Of a DNA stretch of 21,122 nucleotides, positions 6,735 to 14,782 are shown one piece after another. The translations under genes were made by a program, and so were the position numbers. The stretch comes from AG-12 sp035531535 (GTDB taxonomy: Bacteria > Chloroflexota > Dormibacteria > Aeolococcales > Bog-877). The stretch is taken from the NCBI GenBank assembly GCA_035531535.1, contig DATKSV010000109.1, positions 1 through 21,122 on the forward strand, read 5' to 3'. Under the pieces are notes generated by a model that saw only the letters and a list, made by a program, of their open reading frames with translations, was not told the DNA's origin and made no database searches. Each line of letters opens with the position of its first letter. Position 1 is the first letter of the stretch.

Positions 6735-8003
6735 ATGGCCATTTCCCACCTGCGCTGCTTGAATTCAGCCTGCGGCTCCGAGCAACCCCGGAGCACCACC
6801 AGCTACGCCTGCCCCAACTGTCAGGGGCTGCTGGAGCTGACCTATGACTTCCCCTCGGTCCAGGCCCCGGAGTGGCCTCGGCTCTGGCAGCAGCGCCTGG
6901 GACCCAGCCCTGGCCGCGAAGGCAGCGGGGTTTGGCGCTTTCGCGAGCTCCTGCCGCTGTTTGATGACAGGGCGCTGCTCGTCTCTCTTGGGGAAGGCAA
7001 CACCCCCCTGATCGACGCTCCCAGGGCTGCCCAGTGGGCGGGTGTCAGGACCCTCTCCGTCAAGCATCAGGGCGCCAATCCCACCGGGTCGTTCAAGGAC
7101 TTGGGCATGACAGTGTGCATCACCGAGGCGCTCCGACTGGGAATTGGGGTCGTGGCCTGCGCCTCCACCGGCAACACTTCGTCGTCGATGGCCGCCTACG
7201 CGGCCCGCGCCGGGATGAGGTCCCTGGTCTTCGTGCCCCAGGGCGCGGTTTCCGGGGCCAAGCTGGCCCAGGCCATCGACTTCGGGGCCCAGGTCGTCGA
7301 GACTGGGGCCAACTTCGATCAGGCGTTCAGGCTGCTGCGTCAGATGTCCGGGGAGTTGGGCTTGTACCTGGTCAACTCCATAAACCCCTTCCGCCTGGAG
7401 GGGCAGAAGACAGTCGTGCTCCAACTCCTAGAGCAGCGCGGCTGGCAGCCCCCCGACTACATCGTGCTGCCCGGGGGCAACCTCGGCAACGTTTCGGCCG
7501 TGGGCAAGGCGCTGGCGGAGCTTTTCGCGCTCAACCTCATCACCAGGATGCCGCGCCTGGTGGTGGTGCAGGCCGCAGGAGCCAGCCCTTTTCACCAGAT
7601 GTGGCGCACTCGGAGCGATCAAATCTCGCCCGTGCCGGAGCCGGCCACTCGGGCCACCGCGATAAGGATTGGCAACCCCGCCAACTGGCCGAAGGCGGCG
7701 CGGGCGCTGGCGCAGACCGAGGGGATGACCGAGGCCGTGACCGACCAGGAGATTCGAGCCGCCAAGGCGGAACTGGCCCAGGGAGGGATCGGCTGTGAGC
7801 CGGCGTCGGCGGCCACTCTGGCCGGGGTCAGGAAGCTGCGGGAGTCGGGCGACATCGAGTCAGAGGCCGATGTGGTAGCCATCTTGACCGGGCACCAGCT
7901 GAAGGATCCCGACTACATCATGGAACACGTCGGGGGGGGCGGCATGTTGCAGGTGGCGCCCACTCCGGCCGCGATCCGGGGCGCCCTCCGGGACTGGACC
8001 TGA
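6735..8003 (+). CDS. thrC: Threonine synthase, canonical paralog 2
   Basis: This 422-residue PLP enzyme converts O-phosphohomoserine to threonine and phosphate. It has a zinc-ribbon-like N-terminus (C8, C13, C26, C29), the substrate-loop motif LGEGNTPL at 85-92, the canonical NPTGSFKD with PLP lysine K121, and the phosphate cup ACASTGNTSSS. It begins 8 nt after the lysC stop, so it is in the same operon. It matches family consensus more closely than the copy at 3019 and is the better candidate for the main threonine synthase. The two copies differ clearly in their zinc ribbons, PLP-lysine context and C-termini, so this is an old divergence, not a recent duplication. Confidence 0.92.
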   Translation: MAISHLRCLNSACGSEQPRSTTSYACPNCQGLLELTYDFPSVQAPEWPRLWQQRLGPSPGREGSGVWRFRELLPLFDDRALLVSLGEGNTPLIDAPRAAQWAGVRTLSVKHQGANPTGSFKDLGMTVCITEALRLGIGVVACASTGNTSSSMAAYAARAGMRSLVFVPQGAVSGAKLAQAIDFGAQVVETGANFDQAFRLLRQMSGELGLYLVNSINPFRLEGQKTVVLQLLEQRGWQPPDYIVLPGGNLGNVSAVGKALAELFALNLITRMPRLVVVQAAGASPFHQMWRTRSDQISPVPEPATRATAIRIGNPANWPKAARALAQTEGMTEAVTDQEIRAAKAELAQGGIGCEPASAATLAGVRKLRESGDIESEADVVAILTGHQLKDPDYIMEHVGGGGMLQVAPTPAAIRGALRDWT

Positions 8004-8015
8004 GCCGGCAGCCGG

Positions 8016-8771
8016 TCAGGTGCGCAGATAGGACGCCCCGTTGATGTCCAGGATCGAGCCGCTGGCAAAGGCCGCTTGGTCGGAGGCCAAAAACACGATT
8101 GCGGCCGCCACCTCCTCGGGCTGGGCAATCCGGTTGAATGGACTCTGAGATCGGATCTCGGCCCCTCGCGGACGTTTCATCTCCTCATTCGACATGTCGG
8201 TCGCGACCCAGCCCGGAGCGACCGTGGCGACGGAGATGCCATGTGACCCCAGCGCCAATGCCAGCGACTGTCCGAAGGCATTGAGGCCGGCCTTGCTGGC
8301 CCCGTAGCCGGGCTGGCCTGGCTCCCCCCGAAAGGCCCCGCGCGAGGAGACGTTCACGATCCGCCCACCCCTACCCAGCATCTGGCGGGCCACGAAGTAG
8401 GTGACGTAGGCGGCGGCGCTGAGATTGACCGCAATGGTGCGATCAAAGGCCGCCCGCCAGCTGTCGAAGTCCATCTCCGTGAGATCGTGGAGCAGGCTCG
8501 TCCCCGCGTTGTTCACAAGCACATCCACCGCCCCCAGGCCGGCCACCGCGGACTCGACCACCTGGCGTGCCGTGTCCGGGTCGGCGAGATCTCCACCCAC
8601 GACCAGATGCCCGCTCCCTGCCAGTTCAGCGACCAACTCCTGGGCGAGCGGCTCCGAATCCCGGTGGTGGACCGCCACCCGGTCCCCCTGGGCCGCAAAC
8701 GCGAGGGCGGTGGCGCGCCCGATGCCTCGGGAGGCTCCCGTGACCAAGACTCCTCGCCCGGCCACGGTCAT
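8016..8771 (-). CDS. SDR-family oxidoreductase (FabG-like)
   Basis: This 251-residue classical short-chain dehydrogenase/reductase uses NAD(P)H on a carbonyl or alcohol substrate. The cofactor motif TGASRGIG is at 11-18, NNAG at 87-90, the catalytic serine lies in NVSS (140-143), and Y156xxxK160 is present in PGYGASK. The C-terminus ends in the family's usual GSILDINGASYL. I chose ATG 8771, preceded closely by GGGAGGG, because the Rossmann strand begins seven residues later; a longer frame to 8924 would overlap glyS. It lies 79 bp downstream of glyS on the same strand. The substrate cannot be told; FabG-type 3-oxoacyl reductase is one option, but no fatty-acid genes are nearby. Confidence 0.85.
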   Translation of the reverse strand: MTVAGRGVLVTGASRGIGRATALAFAAQGDRVAVHHRDSEPLAQELVAELAGSGHLVVGGDLADPDTARQVVESAVAGLGAVDVLVNNAGTSLLHDLTEMDFDSWRAAFDRTIAVNLSAAAYVTYFVARQMLGRGGRIVNVSSRGAFRGEPGQPGYGASKAGLNAFGQSLALALGSHGISVATVAPGWVATDMSNEEMKRPRGAEIRSQSPFNRIAQPEEVAAAIVFLASDQAAFASGSILDINGASYLRT

Positions 8772-8850
8772 GCCCTCCCACGAATTGAAGGCACCAAGGC
8801 CAGCGCGGCTGGCGAGTTCCGCCGGGCTCGACTGCCGTGGCGACCGGGGA

Positions 8851-10164
8851 TCACTGACCCAGCCGCTCCGCGCACATGGACTCCAGGTGTTCCAGCGGCA
8901 CCCGCACCTGCGCCATGGAGTCACGGTCGCGAATCGTGACCGCGTGGTCCTCCAGCGTGTCGAAATCGACGGTTACCGCCAAGGGGGTGCCGATCTCGTC
9001 CTGGCGCCGGTAGCGCTTCCCGATCGACTGGGTGTAGTCGTACTCGGTGGCGAACCGGCGACGCAACTCCTGCTCCACCCTCCGGGCGACCTCGGTCAGC
9101 TCGGGCTTGTTGGAGAGCGGCAGCACGGCAACCTGGAAGGGCGCAACCTGGGGGCTCAGGTGCAGCACCACCCGGGTCTCACCCCGCACCTCCTCCTCGT
9201 CGTAGGCCTCGAGCAGCAGGGCCAGGAAGGTCCGGTCCACGCCCACCGACGGCTCCACCACGAAGGGCAGGAAGCGCTGCCCGGTGGCCGGGTCGGTGTA
9301 CTGGAGGTCCTTGCCGCTGACCTCCTGATGGCGGCGCAGATCGTAGTCACCGCGGCGGGCGATGCCTTCCAACTCCGCCCAGCCCCAGGGGTAGAGGTAC
9401 TCGATGTCACTGGAGGCGAGCGCATAGTGCGCCTTCTCCCCCTCGCCGTGGGGCCTCAGACGCAGGTGCTCCGCCTTGAGCCCCAGGCTCTGGTGCCAAC
9501 GGATGCGCTCCGCGCACCAGTAGTCGAACCAGCGGGCATCCTCACCGGGGGTGCAGAACCACTCCAGCTCCATCATCTCCAGCTCCCGGAGCCGGAAGAC
9601 GAAGTTGCCGGTCGAGATCTCGTTGCGGAAGCTGCGCCCGATCTGGGCGATTCCGAAGGGCATCCTCTGCCGGGAGGTGCCCAGCACGTTCTTGAAGTTG
9701 ACAAATATCCCCTGGGCCGTCTCGGGACGCAGATAGACCACCGCACTCTCGTCCTCCACCGGGCCGATGAAGGTCTTGAACATCAGGTTGAATTGACGCA
9801 CCGCGCTGAGCGGCCCGCCGCAGTTGGGGCACCGGTCACCCTGGAGGTGGTCAGCGCGCCAGCGTTGGTGGCACTCGCCGAGGCAGTCCACCAGCGGGTC
9901 GCTGAAGTTGGCCAGGTGGCCGGACGCCTGCCAGACGGTCGGGTTCATCAGGATCGCCGCCTCCAGGCCCTCGACGTCGTCGCGCAGGTCCACCATCTCC
10001 CGCCACCAGAGGTCCCGGATCCGCCGCCGCAACCGCACCCCCAAGGGGCCGAAGTCATAGACGGCGTTGATGCCACCATAGATCTCACTGCTCTGGAACA
10101 CGAAGCCCCGCCGTTTGCACAGCGAGACCAGGGTCTCCAGCCGGTTGGCGGCGATCTCAGCCAT
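8851..10164 (-). CDS. glyS: Glycyl-tRNA synthetase, one-chain alpha2 type
   Basis: This 437-residue class II synthetase charges tRNA-Gly. It has the alpha2-type N-terminus (FQSSEIYGGINAVYDFGPLG), a motif 2 region with LRPETAQGIF and RSFRNEIS, a motif 3 region EPSVGVDRTF, and the C-terminal anticodon-binding domain (LSPQVAPFQVAVLPL). A Cys cluster (CLGEC, then CPNCGG) sits in the insertion typical of this type. ATG 10164 has a good ribosome binding site (GGAGGT, 4-nt spacer). It is a little shorter than Actinobacteria/Thermus homologs but complete. It is divergent from the cysS fusion, with a 177-bp shared control region. This is the archaeal/eukaryal-like form, not the bacterial alpha2-beta2 GlyQ/GlyS. 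Confidence 0.95.
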   Translation of the reverse strand: MAEIAANRLETLVSLCKRRGFVFQSSEIYGGINAVYDFGPLGVRLRRRIRDLWWREMVDLRDDVEGLEAAILMNPTVWQASGHLANFSDPLVDCLGECHQRWRADHLQGDRCPNCGGPLSAVRQFNLMFKTFIGPVEDESAVVYLRPETAQGIFVNFKNVLGTSRQRMPFGIAQIGRSFRNEISTGNFVFRLRELEMMELEWFCTPGEDARWFDYWCAERIRWHQSLGLKAEHLRLRPHGEGEKAHYALASSDIEYLYPWGWAELEGIARRGDYDLRRHQEVSGKDLQYTDPATGQRFLPFVVEPSVGVDRTFLALLLEAYDEEEVRGETRVVLHLSPQVAPFQVAVLPLSNKPELTEVARRVEQELRRRFATEYDYTQSIGKRYRRQDEIGTPLAVTVDFDTLEDHAVTIRDRDSMAQVRVPLEHLESMCAERLGQ

Positions 10165-10205
10165 CAGGACCTCCAGCGGCTCCCACCCCGAGCGCGGGGG
10201 AACCT

Positions 10206-10221
10206 GAATTCGTGCGAATTC
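10206..10221. repeat. AT-rich dyad GAATTCG-TG-CGAATTC, possible operator
   Basis: A perfect 7-bp inverted repeat with a 2-nt centre sits in an otherwise GC-rich divergent gap between glyS and cysS. It is immediately downstream of a minus-strand -10-like box (TAGAAT at 10226-10231), so it would overlap the glyS transcription start. The half-site ATTCG continues at 10218-10222. A repressor-binding site is a reasonable inference; a 5' RNA hairpin is the alternative. Confidence 0.4.
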
Positions 10222-10225
10222 GCTA

Positions 10226-10231
10226 ATTCTA
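10226..10231 (-). promoter_or_regulatory. -10-like box TAGAAT upstream of glyS
   Basis: The minus strand reads TAGAAT here, about 60 nt upstream of the glyS ATG. A convincing -35 at 16-18 bp is not visible (TTCTGG at 17 bp). The adjacent dyad at 10206-10221 lies over the expected start of transcription. Confidence 0.4.
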
Positions 10232-10328
10232 TCTGCGGCTGGCGCGGGCCAGAACCGCCCGCCCGAGCTGCCCCCGGCCCGCGTGGGTCATGCCGAACCT
10301 GGTTGGGGGCCCGTCGAACGGGCACTGG

Positions 10329-10334
10329 TAGCAT
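10329..10334 (+). promoter_or_regulatory. Extended -10 box (TGG-TAGCAT) for a leaderless cysS transcript
   Basis: TAGCAT lies 7 nt before the GTG at 10342 and is preceded by TGG, giving the extended -10 pattern TGN-TANNNT. No ribosome binding site is present before the GTG. Spacing matches the boxes before xthA and the crotonase gene, which helps fix the start of the fusion protein. Confidence 0.55.
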
Positions 10335-10341
10335 CGGTTTC

Positions 10342-12510
10342 GTGCTCCGACTCTACGACACCCTTTCCCGTCAGGTCCAGGAGGTCACGCCGCTGCGGCC
10401 CGGGCACCTGTCGATGTACAGCTGCGGCCCCACCGTCTATCGGTCAGTTCACATTGGCAACCTGCGCACCTACCTGATGGCGGACTGGATCAAGCGCATC
10501 GCCAAGGCCCAGAGCTGGGAGGTGCGCCATGTCAAAAACATCACCGACGTCGGCCACATGCGCCAGGAGATGGCCGAGCGCGGCGGCGACAAGGTGATCG
10601 CCGCCGCCCTGGCAGCGGGACGCTCTCCCCGCCAAATCGCGGGCGAGTTCGAGCAGGAGTTCCACGAGGCGGAGGCCAGGCTCGGGATAGAGCCGGCCGA
10701 TATCTTCCCCCGCGCCACCGACCACGTCCCCCAGATGCTTGACCTGATCGCCAAACTGCTCGAACGGGGCCTCGCCTACCGGGCCGGCGGCAGCGTCTAC
10801 TTCGACACCACCGCCTATTCCAGCTATGGGGCGCTCTCGCGCAACTCCCTGGCCCAACTGCTGGTGGGGGTCGGCGCAGAACCCGATCCGGCCAAACGCC
10901 ATCAGGCCGACTTCACCCTCTGGAGAGAGGCCGACCCCGACCGCCAGCTGATGGTCTGGGAGAGCCCCTTCGGGAGCGGGTTCCCGGGCTGGCACATCGA
11001 GTGTTCGGCCATGTCGATGACCTACCTTGGGGAGCAGCTCGACATTCACACCGGCGGCGTCGACAACATCTTCCCCCACCACGAGGACGAGCTGGCTCAG
11101 AGCCAGGGTGCGACGGGACGCCAGTTCGTGCAACTTTGGGTCCACGGGCAGCACCTTCTGGCCGATGGCATCAAGATGGCCAAGTCATCCGGCAACGTCT
11201 ACACATTGGATGACCTCCAGGAGAGGGGCTTCGACCCGCTCTCGTTCCGGTTCCTCTGCGCCACGGTGCGCTATCGCAGCCGGCTCAACTTCACCTTGCT
11301 GGCGCTGGCAGCCGCCGAGCGGGGCCTACAGCGCCTGCGCCATCTGGCTGCCTCCGACGGGGGAACCGCCGACGAACGAGCCGCCGAGCAGCTGTTTCAA
11401 CGCGTGCGCGCCGACCTGGAGGCTGACCTGGACCTGCCCCGGGCGCTGGCCGATCTCTTCGCGTACGCCAGGGATCAGCGCCTCACGCCCGCCACCCGAG
11501 CACTGGGCCTTAGACGCAGCGACCAGCTCTTGGGCCTGGGACTTGACATGGCCCCCGCCCCGGCGCCAGAGCCGGGCGGATGGGAGTCGGTGGCCCGGTC
11601 TCGCGAACGCTCGCGGGCGGCACGGAATTTCCCCCAAGCCGACCAGGAGCGGAGCTCGCTAGTAGGCCTCAAGGTGGTGCCGGAGGACTCGCCAGGACGC
11701 ACCAGCTACCGGCGGGCGACCGCACTCGACCGACGCCGCGGGCTCATCTCCTCACCACTGGAGGTTCCCGACCGCCGCCCGGAGACGGACCAGTTGGAGC
11801 TCTCGGTAAGCCTGGTGGTGGAGGGATACCCGGCCGACGTTAGCCGCTGCCTGGACAGCCTGCTGGCGCACGCCGGTAACCATCAGATTGAAATCCTGGT
11901 GGTCGACAACGATGCTGACGAACAGACCTCTCGGCTGCTGCAGCGTGCCGCCGTGGAGCATGCCCAGATCAGGGTCTTCCGAGCCGACCATCGGCTGGGA
12001 GAGGGCACCGCCCGCAACGTCACGGTGCGAGCTGCGGTGGGTGAGGCTTTGCTGATCTTGGACACAGGGGTTGAGGCCGAGGGCGATTACGCGGCCCCCA
12101 TCCTGGCGGCACTGCAGGACCCCACCGTTGGCGCCGTGGGCCGGTGGGGGGCTCGCAGTTCGGACATGCGCGAGTTCTTCGACTCCGAGGAGCTAGATGT
12201 CGACGCCATCGACGGCTACTGCCTGGCCTTGAGACGCCACCGGTTCAGCGAACTGGGTCTGCTCGATGAGCGCTTCCGCTTCTACCGGATGCTCGACTTC
12301 AACCTGTGCTTCAGTCTCCGGGCATCGGGGCTCAGCCAGCGCCGCCTGCCCGACTTGCCAATGGTGATGCACCAGCACCGCCTCTGGGAGGACACCGATC
12401 CGGACGAGCGGGAGCGGCTGAGCCGGCTTAACTTCCGGCGCTTCTTCGACCGTTGGCACCACCGGCCCGACCTGCTCGTGGCTGGCACATCGAACCTCAA
12501 GCCCAACTGA
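10342..12510 (+). CDS. cysS: Cysteinyl-tRNA synthetase fused to a GT2-type glycosyltransferase domain
   Basis: One 722-codon frame encodes a full-length CysRS (about residues 1-460) followed by a glycosyltransferase-like domain (about 485-712). CysRS zinc ligands are in place: C28 in YSCGPTVY, C221 in GWHIECSAM, H246 and E250 in FPHHEDE. The class I signatures read HIGN (37-40) and KMAKS (278-282), slightly off HIGH/KMSKS. The usual CysRS C-terminus is recognisable (ARNFPQAD, then DSPGRTSYRR to 458). The second part begins ELSVSLVVEGYP, has EILVVDND (517-524), GTARNV (555-560) and the acceptor-side pattern DGYCLALRR (624-632) with RFYRMLDFN (646-654), as in family 2 transferases; the DxD position reads LDTG. 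GTG 10342 is supported by the -10 box 7 nt upstream and by homology; the open frame back to 8425 is antisense to glyS. No stop or frame change lies in the linker. Confidence 0.9.
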   Translation: MLRLYDTLSRQVQEVTPLRPGHLSMYSCGPTVYRSVHIGNLRTYLMADWIKRIAKAQSWEVRHVKNITDVGHMRQEMAERGGDKVIAAALAAGRSPRQIAGEFEQEFHEAEARLGIEPADIFPRATDHVPQMLDLIAKLLERGLAYRAGGSVYFDTTAYSSYGALSRNSLAQLLVGVGAEPDPAKRHQADFTLWREADPDRQLMVWESPFGSGFPGWHIECSAMSMTYLGEQLDIHTGGVDNIFPHHEDELAQSQGATGRQFVQLWVHGQHLLADGIKMAKSSGNVYTLDDLQERGFDPLSFRFLCATVRYRSRLNFTLLALAAAERGLQRLRHLAASDGGTADERAAEQLFQRVRADLEADLDLPRALADLFAYARDQRLTPATRALGLRRSDQLLGLGLDMAPAPAPEPGGWESVARSRERSRAARNFPQADQERSSLVGLKVVPEDSPGRTSYRRATALDRRRGLISSPLEVPDRRPETDQLELSVSLVVEGYPADVSRCLDSLLAHAGNHQIEILVVDNDADEQTSRLLQRAAVEHAQIRVFRADHRLGEGTARNVTVRAAVGEALLILDTGVEAEGDYAAPILAALQDPTVGAVGRWGARSSDMREFFDSEELDVDAIDGYCLALRRHRFSELGLLDERFRFYRMLDFNLCFSLRASGLSQRRLPDLPMVMHQHRLWEDTDPDERERLSRLNFRRFFDRWHHRPDLLVAGTSNLKPN

Positions 12511-12523
12511 CCTGCCGGCTAGC

Positions 12524-13312
12524 TCAGCTAATTTCGGCCAGCACCCGGGCCGACTTCAAGGGCCGGTCCAGATGATGCTCGAGATGGGCGACCAGGATCG
12601 TCTCAACTTGGTCACGGAGCTCAGCGGTCCAGCGTAGGCGGACGACCGTTGCCTCATCCGCAGCCGCCATCCGACGTAACACCCGCAAGGTCACCGCGGC
12701 GCACGGCACGGCCAGGTCCGGCCCCGGGACGCACCCGCCCTGGACCACGCCGCCGAGACTGGGGACGAACATTCCGGCGCGGTCCTGGAGCGCCTCGCCG
12801 CAGCTGACGCAGCGGTTGAGGTCGGGTAGATAGCCTCCGACCGCGGCCAGGCTGAAGGCCGCCAGGGCCAGATCCAACCTGGGATCGCGGCCGGGGCTGG
12901 CCAGGCGGGCTGCCGCCTCCGCCAAGATGTCGTAGACCCGGGCGTCGGGATGGCCATCCTCAAGGGTGGCGTCGACCAGCTCGGCCAGGACTCCAGCACA
13001 GGCCAGTCTGACCAGATCGATGGCGGCCGGCGAGCCCCCCAACTGGCGGGCCTGGGCCAGCACCGCCAGGTTGCGGCCGGGGATCAGCATCATCTGCGAG
13101 CGTGCCAGCAGGTCCAGGCCAGCCCCGTTGCGAGCCTTCGCCCGGCGCACACCGCGGGCCAGCACACTCAGCTTGCCATGGTCTCGGGTCAGCACCACCA
13201 GGATCCTGTCGGCGTCCCCAAAGGTGCGCCGGCGGAGCACCAGACCCTCGTCCGCGAAGCTGGCGGGCAAAAGCCTACGGCTTGGGAGAGAGCGCGGCCG
13301 CGGCCTGAGCAT
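12524..13312 (-). CDS. recO: DNA repair protein RecO
   Basis: This protein (262 residues from ATG 13312) is RecO, which works with RecF and RecR to load RecA on gapped DNA and anneals SSB-coated strands. The OB-fold start DEGLVLRRRTFGDADRILVV and GKLSVLARGVRRAK are diagnostic. A zinc-type motif begins C168-V-S-C171-G, but in the second half only C194 (GGC) is in place; the usual CxxC partner is missing, with the next Cys at 204. The listed ATG overlaps the end of corC by 38 bases; a TTG at 13270 would give a more family-like N-terminus (seven residues before EGLVLRR), so the true start is uncertain. It is last in the glmU-prs-corC-recO series and convergent with cysS. Confidence 0.85.
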   Translation of the reverse strand: MLRPRPRSLPSRRLLPASFADEGLVLRRRTFGDADRILVVLTRDHGKLSVLARGVRRAKARNGAGLDLLARSQMMLIPGRNLAVLAQARQLGGSPAAIDLVRLACAGVLAELVDATLEDGHPDARVYDILAEAAARLASPGRDPRLDLALAAFSLAAVGGYLPDLNRCVSCGEALQDRAGMFVPSLGGVVQGGCVPGPDLAVPCAAVTLRVLRRMAAADEATVVRLRWTAELRDQVETILVAHLEHHLDRPLKSARVLAEIS

Positions 13313-14678
13313 CGGTGGAGGCGCTCTCCTCCACTTCGAAGGGACGGTCCCGGGTCAGACGCACAGTCTGAATCGCCCGGCGATGAATGGACTCGACCGT
13401 GATGCTGACCCCGTCGCCGGCGTCGACCACGTCACCCACGGATGGAATCCGACCCAACAAGGAGTAGACCAGGCCGCCCACCGAGTCGAAGTCCTCCCCT
13501 TCAAGATGGAGGTGCAGCAGGTCGTTCACGTCATCCAGGCTGGCTGACGCCGTCAGCATCGCCACCGACGGGGAGAGCAGCTGGATCTCCTCTTGCTCGG
13601 CTAGGTCGTACTCATCGCGGATCGGCCCCACGATCTCCTCCAAGACGTCCTCGATCGTCACCAGACCGGCGGTCCCGCCGTACTCGTCGACCACGACCAC
13701 CAGGTGGATCTTGGCCAGCTGCATCTCCTGGAGGAGCTCGCCAAGTCGCTTGGCCTCGGGCACGAACGTTGCCGGGCGGGCCAGCACGGCCACACTTGCG
13801 GGCGCCGGGCCCCCCAGGACCCGGGCCCGCAGGAGGTCCTTGGCATAGACCACCCCGGTTATGTTGTCTATCGTCTCCTCATACACAGGGATGCGGCTGT
13901 GGCCATGCTCGAGCACGGTGGCAATCGCCTCCTCAAGGGAGGCATCGGTGGCCAGAGCGACCATCTGCACCCGCGGCACCATCACCTCCCGCACGGGCTT
14001 GTCTGTCATCTCCAAAACCCCGTGGATCATCTCCCTCTCCTCCTCCTCCACCACCCCTTCCTGGGAGCTGGCCGAGACCACCGCCTTGAGCTCCTCCTCA
14101 GTCAGGAAGGGGGTCCGCCGCGCTCCCTTACCAGGGAGCAGACGGGTCAAGAGGGATGTGATCCAGGTCAGCACGTGCACCAGAGGCCCGAGTATCCGGG
14201 TCGCCACGGTGACCGGGCCGACCAACGCCCGAGCCACCTGTTCATTGTGCTGGAGGGCATAGGCCTTGGGCCCAATCTCGCAGAAGAGAAGCACCAACAG
14301 CGCCAGCAGCAGAGCCGACCAGAAGGCGCCCCCATTGCCAAAGCGCTGAGCCGCCAGCAGAGTGGCTGACGTTGAGGCCAGCACCAGCGCCAGGGTGTTG
14401 GCCACCAGGATGGTCCCGAGGTAGCCGCCGGGGTCGGAGTGCAACCGGTCGATCATGGCCGCGCGGCGGTCTCCTTCGTCGCGCTGAGCCCGAACTCGGA
14501 TGCGGCTGACCGAGGTGAGCGACGTCTCGGCCGTCGCCGAGGCGGCGGCCAGTACCAATGCCGTGACCAGAACCGCGATCAGCCAGCCGGTCACGAGCCA
14601 GCCCTGACCGCTGGCGAGGTCGAGGCGCGGGCATGCCGCGCTCCCCCCTTGGGTCGGCTCAAGGGAGTCATCTTCCAC
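13275..14678 (-). CDS. CNNM/CBS-domain membrane protein, CorC/HlyC family
   Basis: This 467-residue protein has the hemolysin-C/CorB layout: an N-terminal CNNM (DUF21) membrane domain with hydrophobic segments near 27-48, 86-110, 119-141 and 152-178; a cytoplasmic linker LTEEELKAVV; two CBS motifs (about 230-350, with VMVPRVQMVAL and VVDEYGGTAGLVTIED); and a C-terminal CorC/HlyC domain ending near 445. Such proteins are linked to magnesium or cobalt efflux and ion homeostasis; the old name hemolysin is misleading. The start GTG 14678 follows GGGAG directly with no spacer, so the exact start is uncertain. It overlaps recO at its 3' end and lies 104 bp after prs. Confidence 0.88.
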   Translation of the reverse strand: MEDDSLEPTQGGSAACPRLDLASGQGWLVTGWLIAVLVTALVLAAASATAETSLTSVSRIRVRAQRDEGDRRAAMIDRLHSDPGGYLGTILVANTLALVLASTSATLLAAQRFGNGGAFWSALLLALLVLLFCEIGPKAYALQHNEQVARALVGPVTVATRILGPLVHVLTWITSLLTRLLPGKGARRTPFLTEEELKAVVSASSQEGVVEEEEREMIHGVLEMTDKPVREVMVPRVQMVALATDASLEEAIATVLEHGHSRIPVYEETIDNITGVVYAKDLLRARVLGGPAPASVAVLARPATFVPEAKRLGELLQEMQLAKIHLVVVVDEYGGTAGLVTIEDVLEEIVGPIRDEYDLAEQEEIQLLSPSVAMLTASASLDDVNDLLHLHLEGEDFDSVGGLVYSLLGRIPSVGDVVDAGDGVSITVESIHRRAIQTVRLTRDRPFEVEESASTDAQAAAALSPKP

Positions 14679-14782
14679 CTCCCGCGACTTGGTTCGGGAA
14701 GGCTCCGACCGGGAAGTGACCTATTCGACCTTCGAGTGAGCCAGGGCCCATCGTTCGTTCGCAGTCTAACAGTCGGCCGGAC

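Noticed and set aside
8425..10341. Very long open frame on the plus strand continuous with the cysS fusion
   Set aside because: It is antisense to glyS and the SDR gene, its translation is low-complexity, and the CysRS homology begins exactly at GTG 10342, where a -10 box lies 7 nt upstream. It is a GC-rich shadow frame, not a longer fusion.
10342..11720. CysRS part as MshC (mycothiol cysteine ligase) rather than a tRNA synthetase
   Set aside because: Its length to about 460 residues and the recognisable C-terminal segment (ARNFPQAD, DSPGRTSYRR) match true CysRS; MshC is shorter and lacks that end. Kept only as a side idea in the fusion finding.
13704..14369. 221-codon plus-strand frame opposite corC
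   Set aside because: It is antisense to an intact CNNM/CBS protein and rich in His, Leu and Arg without any motif.
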